Position numbers and translations under genes: made by a program. Shown piece by piece: positions 37,541 to 47,134 of a DNA stretch of 58,713 nt (the stretch's first letter is position 1; each line of letters begins with the position of its first letter). Below the pieces are notes generated by a model. It was not told the origin of the DNA, did no database searches, and saw only the letters and a program-made list of their open reading frames with translations. The DNA is from Prolixibacteraceae bacterium (GTDB lineage Bacteria > Bacteroidota > Bacteroidia > Bacteroidales > Prolixibacteraceae), in assembly GCA_028377305.1 (NCBI GenBank), contig JAONJW010000014.1:1-58713 (forward strand), given 5' to 3'.

Positions 37541-38456
37541 CCACTTTCTTAGATCTTTTCGAACCATAGTTCATCCATATCAATGCTGCTGCAGTAAAGC
37601 CCATTCCAATCAATGCTAAAATAGAAGGTGACTCATTGGGTAAAATGGTCCAACTCAATAATGCACCCGAAACTGGGATCAAGAATTTCCAGATATTTAT
37701 TTCCGAAACTTTCACCTCCGACCGCTGTAATACAGTAAACCATAATGAAAAAGCAGCTGCCGACAAAAAAGATAACCAAGCCAAAGAGTAATAATATGGC
37801 TCTGGGAATACAAAACCGGCGAAACCCTCTGTGGTTACCCCCATAATAAACAGACACACTCCACCCATAAACATAGTATACATTGTAAGAATCAAAGGAG
37901 GCATATTCTCGGTCTTCGATTTCACTAACACATTGACAAAACCTGAATTTAGATTTGTTAATAACAGTAGACCTACGCCAACAGCAGTCATCCAATAACT
38001 TGTTTCTGCCATCTTTCCTCCTTTTCCAAGAACCACACAGATAACCCCAATAATTCCTAAAACCACACTAATCATCTTATCTCTATTCATCTTATCCCCA
38101 TCTGAATAGAAATGGGCAACCGACATCACAAACATCGGCCCCATCCCAATAATGATCGCACTAACAGAACTCGGGATCAAACGTACCCCTTGATAAAACA
38201 ACGCATAATGAATCACCGTCTGCATCAATGCCAACAAACTCATATATTTCCAATGTTTCTTTATGGAGGCAACAATTCTCTTCTTATGAGGAATAAATGG
38301 TAGAATCATTAACCCTGACAACATAAAACGTATCCCCGCAAACTGAAGAGGTGGTGTATATTGTATTCCTATTTTAATCCCAACAAATGCTGTAGACCAC
38401 AACAAACAGGCCACAATAGCCATCACATTGGAATTTAATAAATAATTATTTTTCAT
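37536..38456 (-). CDS. EamA/DMT-family transporter
   Basis: 306 residues forming ten hydrophobic helices arranged as two EamA repeats (about 10-140 and 155-295), with the typical WSTAFVGIK start and a short basic C-terminus. Inner-membrane metabolite exporter; substrate unknown. It stands alone. Confidence 0.85.
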   Translation of the reverse strand: MKNNYLLNSNVMAIVACLLWSTAFVGIKIGIQYTPPLQFAGIRFMLSGLMILPFIPHKKRIVASIKKHWKYMSLLALMQTVIHYALFYQGVRLIPSSVSAIIIGMGPMFVMSVAHFYSDGDKMNRDKMISVVLGIIGVICVVLGKGGKMAETSYWMTAVGVGLLLLTNLNSGFVNVLVKSKTENMPPLILTMYTMFMGGVCLFIMGVTTEGFAGFVFPEPYYYSLAWLSFLSAAAFSLWFTVLQRSEVKVSEINIWKFLIPVSGALLSWTILPNESPSILALIGMGFTAAALIWMNYGSKRSKKVV

Positions 38457-39298
38457 TAAACTATTTTTAATCTACGAATACTCTAGTGTAAAACATCATA
38501 ACAATACTTTTATTAACACAACTAACCCCGCGACAATGTTCGATTCGATTGCAAATATCGCTTTTATTTTATCAAAGAAGGAATCCCTTTTACGTTTTTA
38601 ATAGTTACGTTTACAAAACGTTATTTTTCATAAGATATCTCCTCGCCTAGCATCTGCCAATTTCTTGCTACACCACCTACTACTTGAATCAACGCAAACT
38701 CTAGACTATATATATCCAAACGAATATTTCAAAACCTACCTCAACAATTCCTTTCCTACACCTTCCATTTTTAACACACAATTTTCTTTTCCTAGTTTTC
38801 GATCTAATCTTGTCTAATCGCCGACATTTCTCCTATCAAGCACTATGATCTTCAATCGATACAAGATGGTTTATCCATAACAAGGGATAGATTTTATTCA
38901 AAACTTGATTTGAATGCAAAATAGATATATGGAGAATCTATAGCGTAAGAGGGGATGTATGGAAAGAAGTCACAGAGTCCATACTATTAGGTCTCAGAAT
39001 CGATAATTAATGAAATATATGCAATATAATAAAGATTGGTTTTCAATGTGTTGTTGCCACTATTAAAAAACTAAAGAAGATCCAAAAAGGTGTATATCGT
39101 TGAAAAACACACCCTAACCTTTTAGAGCATAATAATTAAGGTGGTTAAGAAGTTACAGAGAAACTTAGATTTGTGTTAAAACACATATCACAAGGAGAGA
39201 GAGATCCTTATGTTGTACAAAAAACACATAATAAGACGGAAGAATAAATACAAAGTTTTTGCTTTAATATGTAGGTGGTGATTTGCATATAAAGGCAA
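38457..39298. other. Gene-free region of about 0.84 kb
   Basis: No gene, RNA or repeat could be recognised on either strand. Short frames only, with many stops. It lies between the EamA gene and a GH29 pseudogene, so it may be decayed sequence left by the same rearrangement. Confidence 0.4.
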
Positions 39299-39343
39299 AC
39301 CAATATGAACCCTTTCGTTAGAGGCGAAAGAGTCATATTGGTC
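39299..39343 (-). terminator. Stem-loop downstream of the GH29 pseudogene
   Basis: Interrupted stem: ACCAATATGA pairs with TCATATTGGT at the outer ends, and CTTTCG with CGAAAG inside. On the minus strand it is followed by a moderately T-rich tract. Probably the old terminator of the fucosidase unit. Confidence 0.5.
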
Positions 39344-39357
39344 TACAATTAATATTG

Positions 39358-39900
39358 CTATTCCAAGGACTGTTTCAGCTGCAGAGTAATCCCAATCTCT
39401 TCAGAACGAATTTTTCCATCTCGATTCGGGGAACTGTTAAGAATTAAGATATTATTCTGTGCGGTTGCTTTTTTATACAAGTTCTCCAATTGCTTTATGG
39501 CTTTGAACTTGTGGTCTTTGGTATTATAGAACCACTTGCTGCTAATACATACGGTCTATTCCCATGGCATGTAATATCTCTTATCCTCATTAGTAAACAC
39601 TTTTGGGTCGTTGTCGGCTGGCAATAATGGATCTCCAAGACGGAAGTCAGAAGGGAAATACCGAATTGGGTAGCCCTCCTTCTGATCTTTCGAACACACT
39701 GCATGATAGTCTGGGTTTTCAGGTAATCCTATAGACCAGTTGATTCCAATTTGACACATAGGCTCTCTTGACTTGATGGTGTTGTATATCTCCTGCAATG
39801 GCCAGCGATAGTTCGCTTTAGTCCATCCACCGTCGAACTAGAACTCAACAATCGGGATATACTTCTCACTGATATCAATCAGCTCATCTAGTTGTTTGGC
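39358..39900 (-). pseudogene. GH29 alpha-L-fucosidase remnant (C-terminal about 180 codons)
   Basis: One reading frame, with no frameshift, runs from 39900 to the stop at 39358-39360. It encodes the second half of a GH29 enzyme: YIPIVEF, FDGGWTKANYRW with the nucleophile Asp, QIGINW, YPIRYFPSDFRLGDP, YYMPWE, KWFYNTKDHKF and a closing NNILILNSSPNRDGKIR. Two in-frame TAG codons break it: 39838-39840 replaces the Trp of the expected WFDG motif, and 39556-39558 follows PWE where Gln would fit. Both are explained by single C:G to T:A changes. The N-terminal half and promoter are gone; the fragment begins 8 bases after the neighbouring GH29 stop. Confidence 0.88.
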
Positions 39901-39908
39901 ACTTTAGT

Positions 39909-41360
39909 TTATTGCTTGTAAACCATCATCTCAGAGATGCCAAATGGATCTTGATAATCTTTAATTAGGAGTCGAACCTTTTTGGCCTTACGGGTTTTAA
40001 AATCATGGATTCGAACTCGCCCTGCATCATATTGTATAGGAAGTTTTTCCCAACTCTTGCCGTCCCATAGGTGTATTTCATAGTTTTTGAGCTTGGTTTC
40101 GAATGTTTTATTTGAATCATACCCTTTAACACTACCACCATACCACCCACATAATTCGACAAAGCCAACGCTATTGATCTCCGTTGGTTTCTCAAAAACC
40201 ACCTCTAGGAAGTTGTCTTCTTTGTTTTTTGAGGAGGGGATCCAACTAAAAAGAACAAAATTATCGTCGTTAGCAAAGTCGGAGATAAAAATATCTTCAG
40301 ACCAACTTGAGTTCATCTTTGCTGTTTTTGCTAAATTTCTACTAATAATAGGCGTTTTAAAAACTGAAAGCTTTAGTGACTTCCCTGGATGTTTCCACAG
40401 CTTGCCAATTTTCTTCAATTCGGTCACGGCATTGTCTTCAAGTAGACCATCAGCACTAGGTGCAACACTCAATATAAAGTTACAGTGTGCCTCATTAAGA
40501 GGGATTAGGTTTTCGTTCACGATATACTCAGCAGATTTCACCTTCTTTTCGGAATAATCGGGCTTCCAGAACCAGAATTGATCGATAGGGATTCCTGCTT
40601 GGGCAGGAAGATCATTGGTCTCCTTAGATATTTTCTGTCCTGCATTTTGCTCATAATGTTTCACATCTGTGTAAAACAGTTGCTCTGAAGGATACTTGCC
40701 TGCATTGTGTTCACTAATTAGACAATTGGGCTGTAAGGATTTCACATGGTTATAGATCTCTTTGAAAGGCACCTCTTCATAACTAATACGAGACCATGAG
40801 GCATCCCATCCATCGATGATCAAACAATCAATATCACCGTAATTTGTTAGCAGTTCACTTAACTGTTTCTTGATGAACTTGGTGTCTTTTTTTTGTATCC
40901 ATCCCGATCGGATATTGTGATGGGTATCTAATATGGAATAGTATAAGAAAATCTTAAGACCTCGTTTGCGAAAGGCATCTACATACTCCTTTACAATATC
41001 ACGTTTAAAAGGACTACTCATTACATTGTAGTCGGTAGTTTTGGTAGGCCAAATACAAAATCCACTATGATGTTTGGTGGTCAAACAAGCGTAAGTCATT
41101 CCAGCTGAAGCTGCAGCATCTGCCCATTGATTACAGTCAAGTTTTGTTGGATTAAATACTTCTGGAGATTGTAGAGGATCTGGCCAGTCATGTCCAGAAG
41201 AGGTGGGAATATTGAAATGTATAAACATTCCGAAACGAAGATCTAGAAAGTCTTGCTGCAGCTGTTCTAGTGACTTCTTGTTTCTGTCTGATACGGTTGA
41301 TTTAGCAATACAATTAAAGCTCAAAATAGCAATAACCAATAGACTTAGCACACTTTTCAT
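39909..41360 (-). CDS. GH29 alpha-L-fucosidase with C-terminal F5/8-type domain
   Basis: 483 residues. Secretion signal (MKSVLSLLVIAILSFNCIAKS) without a good lipobox. Retaining fucosidase fold: FGMFIHFN, TTKHHSGFCIWPTKTTDYN and IIDGWDASW with nucleophile Asp183, followed by NFILSVAPSADGLL. The C-terminal about 130 residues resemble an F5/8-type (discoidin) carbohydrate-binding domain (VFEKPTEINSVGFVEL, then KKVRLLIKDY). Predicted to release terminal L-fucose in the periplasm. A terminator upstream separates it from the next GH29 gene. Confidence 0.9.
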   Translation of the reverse strand: MKSVLSLLVIAILSFNCIAKSTVSDRNKKSLEQLQQDFLDLRFGMFIHFNIPTSSGHDWPDPLQSPEVFNPTKLDCNQWADAAASAGMTYACLTTKHHSGFCIWPTKTTDYNVMSSPFKRDIVKEYVDAFRKRGLKIFLYYSILDTHHNIRSGWIQKKDTKFIKKQLSELLTNYGDIDCLIIDGWDASWSRISYEEVPFKEIYNHVKSLQPNCLISEHNAGKYPSEQLFYTDVKHYEQNAGQKISKETNDLPAQAGIPIDQFWFWKPDYSEKKVKSAEYIVNENLIPLNEAHCNFILSVAPSADGLLEDNAVTELKKIGKLWKHPGKSLKLSVFKTPIISRNLAKTAKMNSSWSEDIFISDFANDDNFVLFSWIPSSKNKEDNFLEVVFEKPTEINSVGFVELCGWYGGSVKGYDSNKTFETKLKNYEIHLWDGKSWEKLPIQYDAGRVRIHDFKTRKAKKVRLLIKDYQDPFGISEMMVYKQ

Positions 41361-41423
41361 AATAGGTATTATTAAGTTTAACTTAAGGGTTTAATTTGAA
41401 CAAGGTGAAAATTAGGTATGCCA

Positions 41424-41474
41424 TAAAAAAGACAGAGAGGTTTAGAACGATATCTTTTTCCCTCCTTGTCTTTC
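41424..41474 (-). terminator. Terminator between two GH29 genes
   Basis: The minus strand has a 13-bp stem with two mismatches (41428-41440 with 41461-41473) followed by a T-run. It ends the 42991-41540 transcript. Confidence 0.75.
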
Positions 41475-41539
41475 TTTTTCACCTTTTTAGTTTAATTTTT
41501 TCATCGATTCTCTGATGGTATATTTTGTTTTCCATACAG

Positions 41540-42991
41540 CTATTTTCTATTTCTATTTTCTGCATCTAAGGCAGCTTGTGACTTACCGAACTTCTTTCCA
41601 GCCATCTTGTCTGCTTTAGAGATCTCAAAGGCAACAGCATAGTGTGAGACACCCTTTTTCTTTGGCATATCTACAAGAGTCGAGTTACCTTGCTGACTAA
41701 ACTTTACTCTCTTTCCTGTTGCAACGTCCTTCACCACTGCATCTTTTGCGACAAGACATCCTGGTAACATTGCCTTTGTCATGTGCTCGTTCTCTCCCAA
41801 AAGTACTATGGCATAGATTTTACTGTCATCTTTCGCCTTGGTGTAACGAACATTTGCTTGACCAAATGGAGCAACAGCACGTGTTTTATAGATGGCATTA
41901 CCATTTAACTTTAGCCATGCTCCAAGTCCTTGGACAGACTCAATCTCTTTCTGGTTGAACCATCCTTTCGGAGAAGCACCTAGATTGATTAAGAAGTTAC
42001 CTCCTTTGGAAACCACATCCACAAGTTTATGGGTAAGTTCACGACTACTTTTAACTCGAGTCTCTTCGCTCTCGACAAATCGATAAGAGAAGCAACAGTT
42101 AACCGTCATATTAGACTCCCATGGCACCATATCTGATTCTGAAGGAATATGTTGCTCTGGAGTACGATAATTCTCCCATCGCCCTCCAATCCAACGATCG
42201 ACTACAAGAATTCCAGGTTGATATTTACGACACATCTCTCCCACTTCATCCATTCTCATATCTTGATCATTATTGCTTTTGGTTGCCCAAGCACCATCGA
42301 GCCATAAAATATCAACTTTACCATATTCTGTCATCAGTTCTTCCACTTGGTTATAGAAGAAATCGGTAAACATTTTCCACCATTCTGGGTGTCTCTGGAT
42401 CTTATAGTTTACGTTACGTCCTGGCTTATCGAAAGATGGTGACCAATATTGAGGATGGTGCCAATCCGGTTTAGATAGATAAGCCCCAATCATCATATTT
42501 TTTTTACGCATCTCTTTGAATAGTACACCTGTGACATCGGCATATTCTGAAGTAGCATATGGGTATTGGGGATTGGTAATTTTATAATCCGTCTGCTTTG
42601 TGTCCCACATGGAAAAGCCATCATGGTGTTTGGTGGTGAAGATGAAATATTTCGCTCCCATATCCTCAGCCAGCTGTGCCCAATGAGCAGGGTTAAACTC
42701 CGTAGGATTAAAGCGTGTTGGAAGATTAAAATAGTGATCTCTAAATGCTCTGATGTCTTTGTGTGGGGTTAACCAACTCACATCTTCTGAGACGATCGGC
42801 CATGATTCACATAATCCCTCTACAGAGTATGCACCCCAGTGGACTAAGAATCCGAGCTTTAGATCCTTCCATGCTTCTAGTTTCTGCTGTACTTTTTCGT
42901 CTGGCTCAACATAATACGCCTTATTGCGCCACTGAGCAAAGGATAGGATCGACGATAGAATTAAGGTGCTTGTTAAGAATAGCTTTTTCAT
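41540..42991 (-). CDS. GH29 alpha-L-fucosidase
   Basis: 483 residues with a signal peptide (MKKLFLTSTLILSSILSFAQ). GH29 motifs: LGFLVHWGAYS, FTTKHHDGFSMWDTKQTDY and VDILWLDGAWATK with nucleophile Asp232, then FLINLGASPKG. It differs clearly from the two other GH29 proteins here, so it may cleave a different linkage. The C-terminus is a charged tail rather than a binding domain. Stop codon is TAG. Confidence 0.93.
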   Translation of the reverse strand: MKKLFLTSTLILSSILSFAQWRNKAYYVEPDEKVQQKLEAWKDLKLGFLVHWGAYSVEGLCESWPIVSEDVSWLTPHKDIRAFRDHYFNLPTRFNPTEFNPAHWAQLAEDMGAKYFIFTTKHHDGFSMWDTKQTDYKITNPQYPYATSEYADVTGVLFKEMRKKNMMIGAYLSKPDWHHPQYWSPSFDKPGRNVNYKIQRHPEWWKMFTDFFYNQVEELMTEYGKVDILWLDGAWATKSNNDQDMRMDEVGEMCRKYQPGILVVDRWIGGRWENYRTPEQHIPSESDMVPWESNMTVNCCFSYRFVESEETRVKSSRELTHKLVDVVSKGGNFLINLGASPKGWFNQKEIESVQGLGAWLKLNGNAIYKTRAVAPFGQANVRYTKAKDDSKIYAIVLLGENEHMTKAMLPGCLVAKDAVVKDVATGKRVKFSQQGNSTLVDMPKKKGVSHYAVAFEISKADKMAGKKFGKSQAALDAENRNRK

Positions 42992-43404
42992 TCGTTACGT
43001 GTTACTTTATTAATAAATAGTTAGTCAATATTTAAATTAAGAAAAAGCACATACTAAGCCCTTATTGACTTTATTAGATCATTTGTAATTAATTATTACG
43101 ATCTTTTGATCTGGATCCATGTCTATAGAAAGGTGATATTTTAGTTCTAACAGACAACACTCATCCAATAAAAGAGTTAAGTGTGGTCCATACAGTGCTT
43201 TTCAATTATTTTAATAATACACATTAAAAACTATTCATAATATCCTCTATAACACATGACAAACCTCATAAAAAAATCTATTTACACTTATTTATGAGTT
43301 GTCATCTATCAGTTAAAGCCTATTTCTTTGTAGATAAAAACAATAAAATTGACTGAAGTGAAATAGAGTACACAACATACTATATCCAATACAAATTATA
43401 ATAT
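42992..43404. other. Intergenic region upstream of a GH29 gene
   Basis: No gene seen. A stretch at 43096-43146 shares the TCTTTTG and ATATTTTA blocks of the 47-bp element described elsewhere, but with 10 extra bases between them and no clear ATGG pair; it may be a weak relative. Confidence 0.3.
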
Positions 43405-43438
43405 CCCCCCCCAAATCATAAAAGGCAGGGGGGAGGGA
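43405..43438. other. C9/G6-A-G3 inverted tract
   Basis: Nine Cs (43405-43413) are followed after 15 bases by GGGGGGAGGG (43429-43438), a strong GC hairpin in very AT-rich DNA. No T-run follows on either strand, although the minus strand continues ATATTATAATTT. It may terminate the catabolic operon or be a slippage-prone tract. Confidence 0.6.
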
Positions 43439-43527
43439 AAAAACACATAGATCATTGTACTAATGCTACTGAATCTTTAATGATCTTATGGACTTCTATC
43501 AAACTTTGTTGTGTGTTTATTTTCAAT

Positions 43528-44469
43528 TTACATTTGCTCACATTGGTTCGCAAAATCAAAATCTTTATCCTTTATGGGAGCCAATATTTCTTGAACTGCC
43601 CTGACCAAGTCTAGATCTAGAGGCTCTTCAATTAGTTTGATGTTATTCACAATACGATGCGATTTGGAGGTCGAAACAAGATTGGTTGGAATATCAGGAT
43701 TAGCACACCCAAATTTCAATGCCAACGTTTCGATAGTCGTTCCATTTTCGCGACAGAAGGCCGCTGCTTTTTGTACAGTTTGCTTATCTAACTCTGTTGC
43801 GGGGAACCAATCGGCAACTCCTCTCTCAGTCAATAGTCCCATCCCTAATGGAGATGCAGCAATTAGTCCAACACTCTTTTTTTCTGCTAATGGTAAAAGC
43901 TGCAACATACTGGTGTCACTCAACATATAGTGACTGTGACACAACAAGGTATCTACTTCAGCCTTTTCAATCACTTTTGGGAATATCTCAATTGGATAAG
44001 ATGTGATTCCAGCATAGCGAATCAAACCCTTAGCTTTCAATTCATGTAGATAAGGAATGGATTCGTTTATCACAATATCTAAATGCTTTGCCTGCTGGTA
44101 CTCAATATCGTGTAATTGAAACACATCTAAGTAGTCTACCCCAAGACGAGATAGGCTTTCGTGTAAAGATTTTTCTATGGCCTCAGGAGTAAAGTTAAAA
44201 TAGCCATTTGCATAACGTCCTGCCTTAGTCGCAAGAAAATATTTATCTCTAGATACTGTTTTTAGCGCTTCACCTAATACAGTCTCTGCTACGGTATCTC
44301 CATAAAATGGAGATACATCAATATAATTTATTCCATTATCAATGGCTGCATGAACGGTCTTAACCCCTTCGCTTTTATCGGCTTTACCAAATACACCCCC
44401 TAAAGCGGATGCACCAAAGCTCAGAGCAGACACTGTCATGTCCGTCTTTCCTAGTTTTCTATATTCCAT
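43528..44469 (-). CDS. Aldo/keto reductase, probable L-fucose (D-threo-aldose) 1-dehydrogenase
   Basis: 313 residues. AKR tetrad in place: Asp51 and Tyr56 (IDVSPFYGD), Lys82 (ATKAGR), His120 (FQLHDIEY). It resembles L-galactose/L-fucose dehydrogenase-type AKRs, which oxidise C1 of the sugar to the lactone with NAD(P)+. Last gene of a seven-gene operon, one base after the lactonase gene, which would hydrolyse its product. Acting on L-fucose is inferred from the neighbours. Confidence 0.82.
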   Translation of the reverse strand: MEYRKLGKTDMTVSALSFGASALGGVFGKADKSEGVKTVHAAIDNGINYIDVSPFYGDTVAETVLGEALKTVSRDKYFLATKAGRYANGYFNFTPEAIEKSLHESLSRLGVDYLDVFQLHDIEYQQAKHLDIVINESIPYLHELKAKGLIRYAGITSYPIEIFPKVIEKAEVDTLLCHSHYMLSDTSMLQLLPLAEKKSVGLIAASPLGMGLLTERGVADWFPATELDKQTVQKAAAFCRENGTTIETLALKFGCANPDIPTNLVSTSKSHRIVNNIKLIEEPLDLDLVRAVQEILAPIKDKDFDFANQCEQM

Positions 44470-44470
44470 T

Positions 44471-45301
44471 TTATATATTTAAGTAGAACCGTTCGCAATT
44501 GTTTCCAAAGATATTATCCTGTTCATTTTGACTAAATGTGGAGAAGTATCTCTTTGTGATGTTAGAAACTTCTGCATATTCCGCAGCCAATAAGCAAACA
44601 GGCCAATCGCTACCATACATAATTCGTTCTGTACCAAATGTTTCAACAATCACATCTAATAAAGGAGTAAAATCATTCTTACACCAATGTTTCCAATCTG
44701 CCTCTGTTACCATTCCAGACACCTTACATTGGACATTTTTCAACTCCTTAAACTGACGTATTTGCTTCTCCCACAATTCATTATTTCCGAGCTTTATATT
44801 AGGCTTTGCAATATGATCAATCACAAATGAATGCTGTGGAAACTTTCGACACAATTCTAATGCTGCCGGTAGCTGATGTGGAAAAACAAGAATATCATAA
44901 GTAAGCCCAAACCGATCTAGATGTGAAATACCATGTATAAAATTCTTTTGTAACATGAACTCAGGGTCTGGCTCATCTTGAACAACATGACGTACACCAC
45001 GTAAATTATTATCTATCGATAATTGTTCCAGAATTTCTTCGATTTTAGGGTCTCTCAAATCCACCCAACCAACTACGCCTTTAATAAAATTTTCTTGTGC
45101 AGCCAACTGTAACAACCAATGAGTGTTACTCAACGTTTGTAAGGCTTGTACAGCAATACACCCATCATAACTATTAGCTGCTAACAAAGGCTTCAAATCT
45201 GAAGGCAGGAAGTCTCGTTGAAGGTCCGAAAGATCCTCGCTAATCCAAGTATATTCTTGTGGTTCGTAATTCCAGAAATGTTGATGTGCATCAATTTTCA
45301 T
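44471..45301 (-). CDS. Amidohydrolase-family lactonase, probable L-fuconolactonase
   Basis: 276 residues from the ATG at 45301; a GTG three bases earlier is possible. Metal-binding start MKIDAHQHFW, FVIDHIAKPN mid-protein and MYGSDWPV near the end match the amidohydrolase-2 group that contains L-fucono- and L-rhamnono-lactonases. Cytoplasmic. It lies between SDR and AKR genes in one operon. Confidence 0.85.
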   Translation of the reverse strand: MKIDAHQHFWNYEPQEYTWISEDLSDLQRDFLPSDLKPLLAANSYDGCIAVQALQTLSNTHWLLQLAAQENFIKGVVGWVDLRDPKIEEILEQLSIDNNLRGVRHVVQDEPDPEFMLQKNFIHGISHLDRFGLTYDILVFPHQLPAALELCRKFPQHSFVIDHIAKPNIKLGNNELWEKQIRQFKELKNVQCKVSGMVTEADWKHWCKNDFTPLLDVIVETFGTERIMYGSDWPVCLLAAEYAEVSNITKRYFSTFSQNEQDNIFGNNCERFYLNI

Positions 45302-45312
45302 CACGTTATATT

Positions 45313-46083
45313 TTAATAGCCATATGCCAATGCACCTCCATCCACACTAAAATCTTGACCAGAGATATATGATGCTGCAGGAGAGGCTAAGAAGCCAATC
45401 ATAGCTGCCAGTTCTTCTGGTTTCCCAAAGCGATGTAGTGGCATACGATTTAGGATCTTTTCTTTTCTCTCTTGGTCCATTACCCCTTGGGTCATCTCTG
45501 ATGGAAACCATCCAGGAGACACGGAGTTAACCAGAATGTTGTCCTGTGCCCACTCTACGGCTAATCCTTTCGTAATACCCAAAACGGAAGACTTACTTGA
45601 ACAGTAGGGCACCACTTCAGTGAAACCTAAAAAGGAGGCCATCGAAGATATATTGATAATACGACCAATATCAGTAGATCTCGTAAGATATGGATAAGCT
45701 GCTTGACAGCACTGGAACAGAGCCGTTACATTGATGTCATGGATATATTTCCAATCATCAACAGAAAACTCTTGTGCCTTCTGTTTAATAGTTACTCCTG
45801 CATTATTAACCAATACATCAATAGTTCCATTGTTACCTTCGGCCACTTCTTTGAACTTCAAAGCAACCAACTCCTTATTTGTGACATCAAGTTTATCGAA
45901 TATAATTTCTCCCTCAAATACTGTTTTTATCTCTTTATCGGGAACTCCTCTACGGCTAAACCCATAGACTTTTGCGCCGCATTGAGCGAGTAGAATTGTC
46001 ATAGACAAACCTAAACCACTAGACGCACCTGTCACAATTATGGTCTTATTCTTAAGACCATATAACTGTTCTATCTTGCTCAT
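45313..46083 (-). CDS. SDR-family dehydrogenase, probable 2-keto-3-deoxy-L-fuconate dehydrogenase
   Basis: 256 residues. Classical SDR: nucleotide loop TGASSGLG (18-25), NNAG (93-96), catalytic Ser146/147, Tyr160 and Lys164 (YCSSK). The closest general type is gluconate 5-/2-deoxygluconate 3-dehydrogenase. In the oxidative fucose route an SDR oxidises 2-keto-3-deoxyfuconate; an L-fucose dehydrogenase role is the alternative, but the AKR fits that better. Confidence 0.8.
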   Translation of the reverse strand: MSKIEQLYGLKNKTIIVTGASSGLGLSMTILLAQCGAKVYGFSRRGVPDKEIKTVFEGEIIFDKLDVTNKELVALKFKEVAEGNNGTIDVLVNNAGVTIKQKAQEFSVDDWKYIHDINVTALFQCCQAAYPYLTRSTDIGRIINISSMASFLGFTEVVPYCSSKSSVLGITKGLAVEWAQDNILVNSVSPGWFPSEMTQGVMDQERKEKILNRMPLHRFGKPEELAAMIGFLASPAASYISGQDFSVDGGALAYGY

Positions 46084-46114
46084 ATTTATTGCTAATTAAG
46101 AAGGTGTTTAACCT

Positions 46115-47131
46115 TTAGAAACTGATGACCACTTTGGTCACCTTTGAAGGATCATTAGACCACATTTCGATGGCCTGGTGTGATTGATCGAAATCAAATG
46201 TGTGAGAAACAATATCCTCTGGATTTACTGATCCTGACTTTACTGCCTTTAAAACATTCTTAAAGTCTTCGGCATCGGAACCTCTTGATCCTCTAATATC
46301 CATCTCCTTTAAGACAAATAGTTTGGTATTGAAACTTACTGGTGCTGCACTATAACCGATATACACTACACATCCCGTAAATCCAACAATATCTACCGCA
46401 AGAGTGTATGTAAGAGGAGAACCAACTGCTTCGATCACAACATCTGCTCCCATCCCGTTAGTGATTTCATTGAGTTTGGCTTCAATATCCTCTGACGAAG
46501 AGTTGATTGTATGGGTTGCTCCTGCTTGAAGCGCCTTATCTAACTTTTCGTCTACAAGGTCTACTGCGATAACCTTTCCTCCAAAAGATTTTGCTCCAGC
46601 GATCGCTCCAAGACCAATTACTCCACAACCAATAACAACTACATTTTGATTCTCCTTTACTTGACCTCGTTTTGCAGCATGAAAGCCAACAGCTAGTGGC
46701 TCTAGGAGTGCTAACTGTGTTAGATTTAAAGAGTCGTCAGCAATAAGTTTCTGCCAAGGAACAGATAGATATTCTGTTAAACCTCCGTCTCTTTGGACTC
46801 CTAATGTTTCGTTGAACTCACAAGCATTAAATCGTTGATTACGACAAGAAGCACACTTACCACATGCAGTCTGTGGCATGATAGCAACCTGTCCTCCGAT
46901 GGTGATATTGTTAGGGACATTATCCCCTTTCTCTACAACTATTCCACTTAGTTCATGTCCTGGAATAACTGGATAGTTTACCAAAGGATTAACTCCACGA
47001 TAGGAGTTGAGATCACTTCCACAATATCCAACTTTCTTGATTTGAACCAATACCTCGCCTTCTTTTACAGAAGGCTTAGGTATATCTACAAATTGAGTCT
47101 TATTCTTCTCTACTACTTGAAATGCTCTCAT
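46115..47131 (-). CDS. Zinc-dependent MDR alcohol dehydrogenase
   Basis: 338 residues. Catalytic zinc site Cys37, His59, Glu60 (GYCGSD, GHE); structural zinc Cys90, 93, 96, 104; Rossmann loop VVIGCGVIGLGA (about 165-176). Family members oxidise or reduce polyols and sugar acids. Its exact step is unclear: it could act on 2-keto-3-deoxyfuconate or on a C3 product such as lactaldehyde. Same operon, 3 bases after the dehydratase. Confidence 0.8.
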   Translation of the reverse strand: MRAFQVVEKNKTQFVDIPKPSVKEGEVLVQIKKVGYCGSDLNSYRGVNPLVNYPVIPGHELSGIVVEKGDNVPNNITIGGQVAIMPQTACGKCASCRNQRFNACEFNETLGVQRDGGLTEYLSVPWQKLIADDSLNLTQLALLEPLAVGFHAAKRGQVKENQNVVVIGCGVIGLGAIAGAKSFGGKVIAVDLVDEKLDKALQAGATHTINSSSEDIEAKLNEITNGMGADVVIEAVGSPLTYTLAVDIVGFTGCVVYIGYSAAPVSFNTKLFVLKEMDIRGSRGSDAEDFKNVLKAVKSGSVNPEDIVSHTFDFDQSHQAIEMWSNDPSKVTKVVISF

Positions 47132-47134
47132 CGG

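Noticed and set aside
38457-39298. Possible mobile-element remnant
   Set aside because: Read in all frames by eye; no transposase motif or inverted ends were recognised, so no claim is made.
39358-39900. Amber recoding (read-through of TAG) in the GH29 fragment
   Set aside because: TAG is a normal stop here (the GH29 gene ending at 41540 uses it), and the fragment lacks its N-terminal half, so decay is the simpler explanation.
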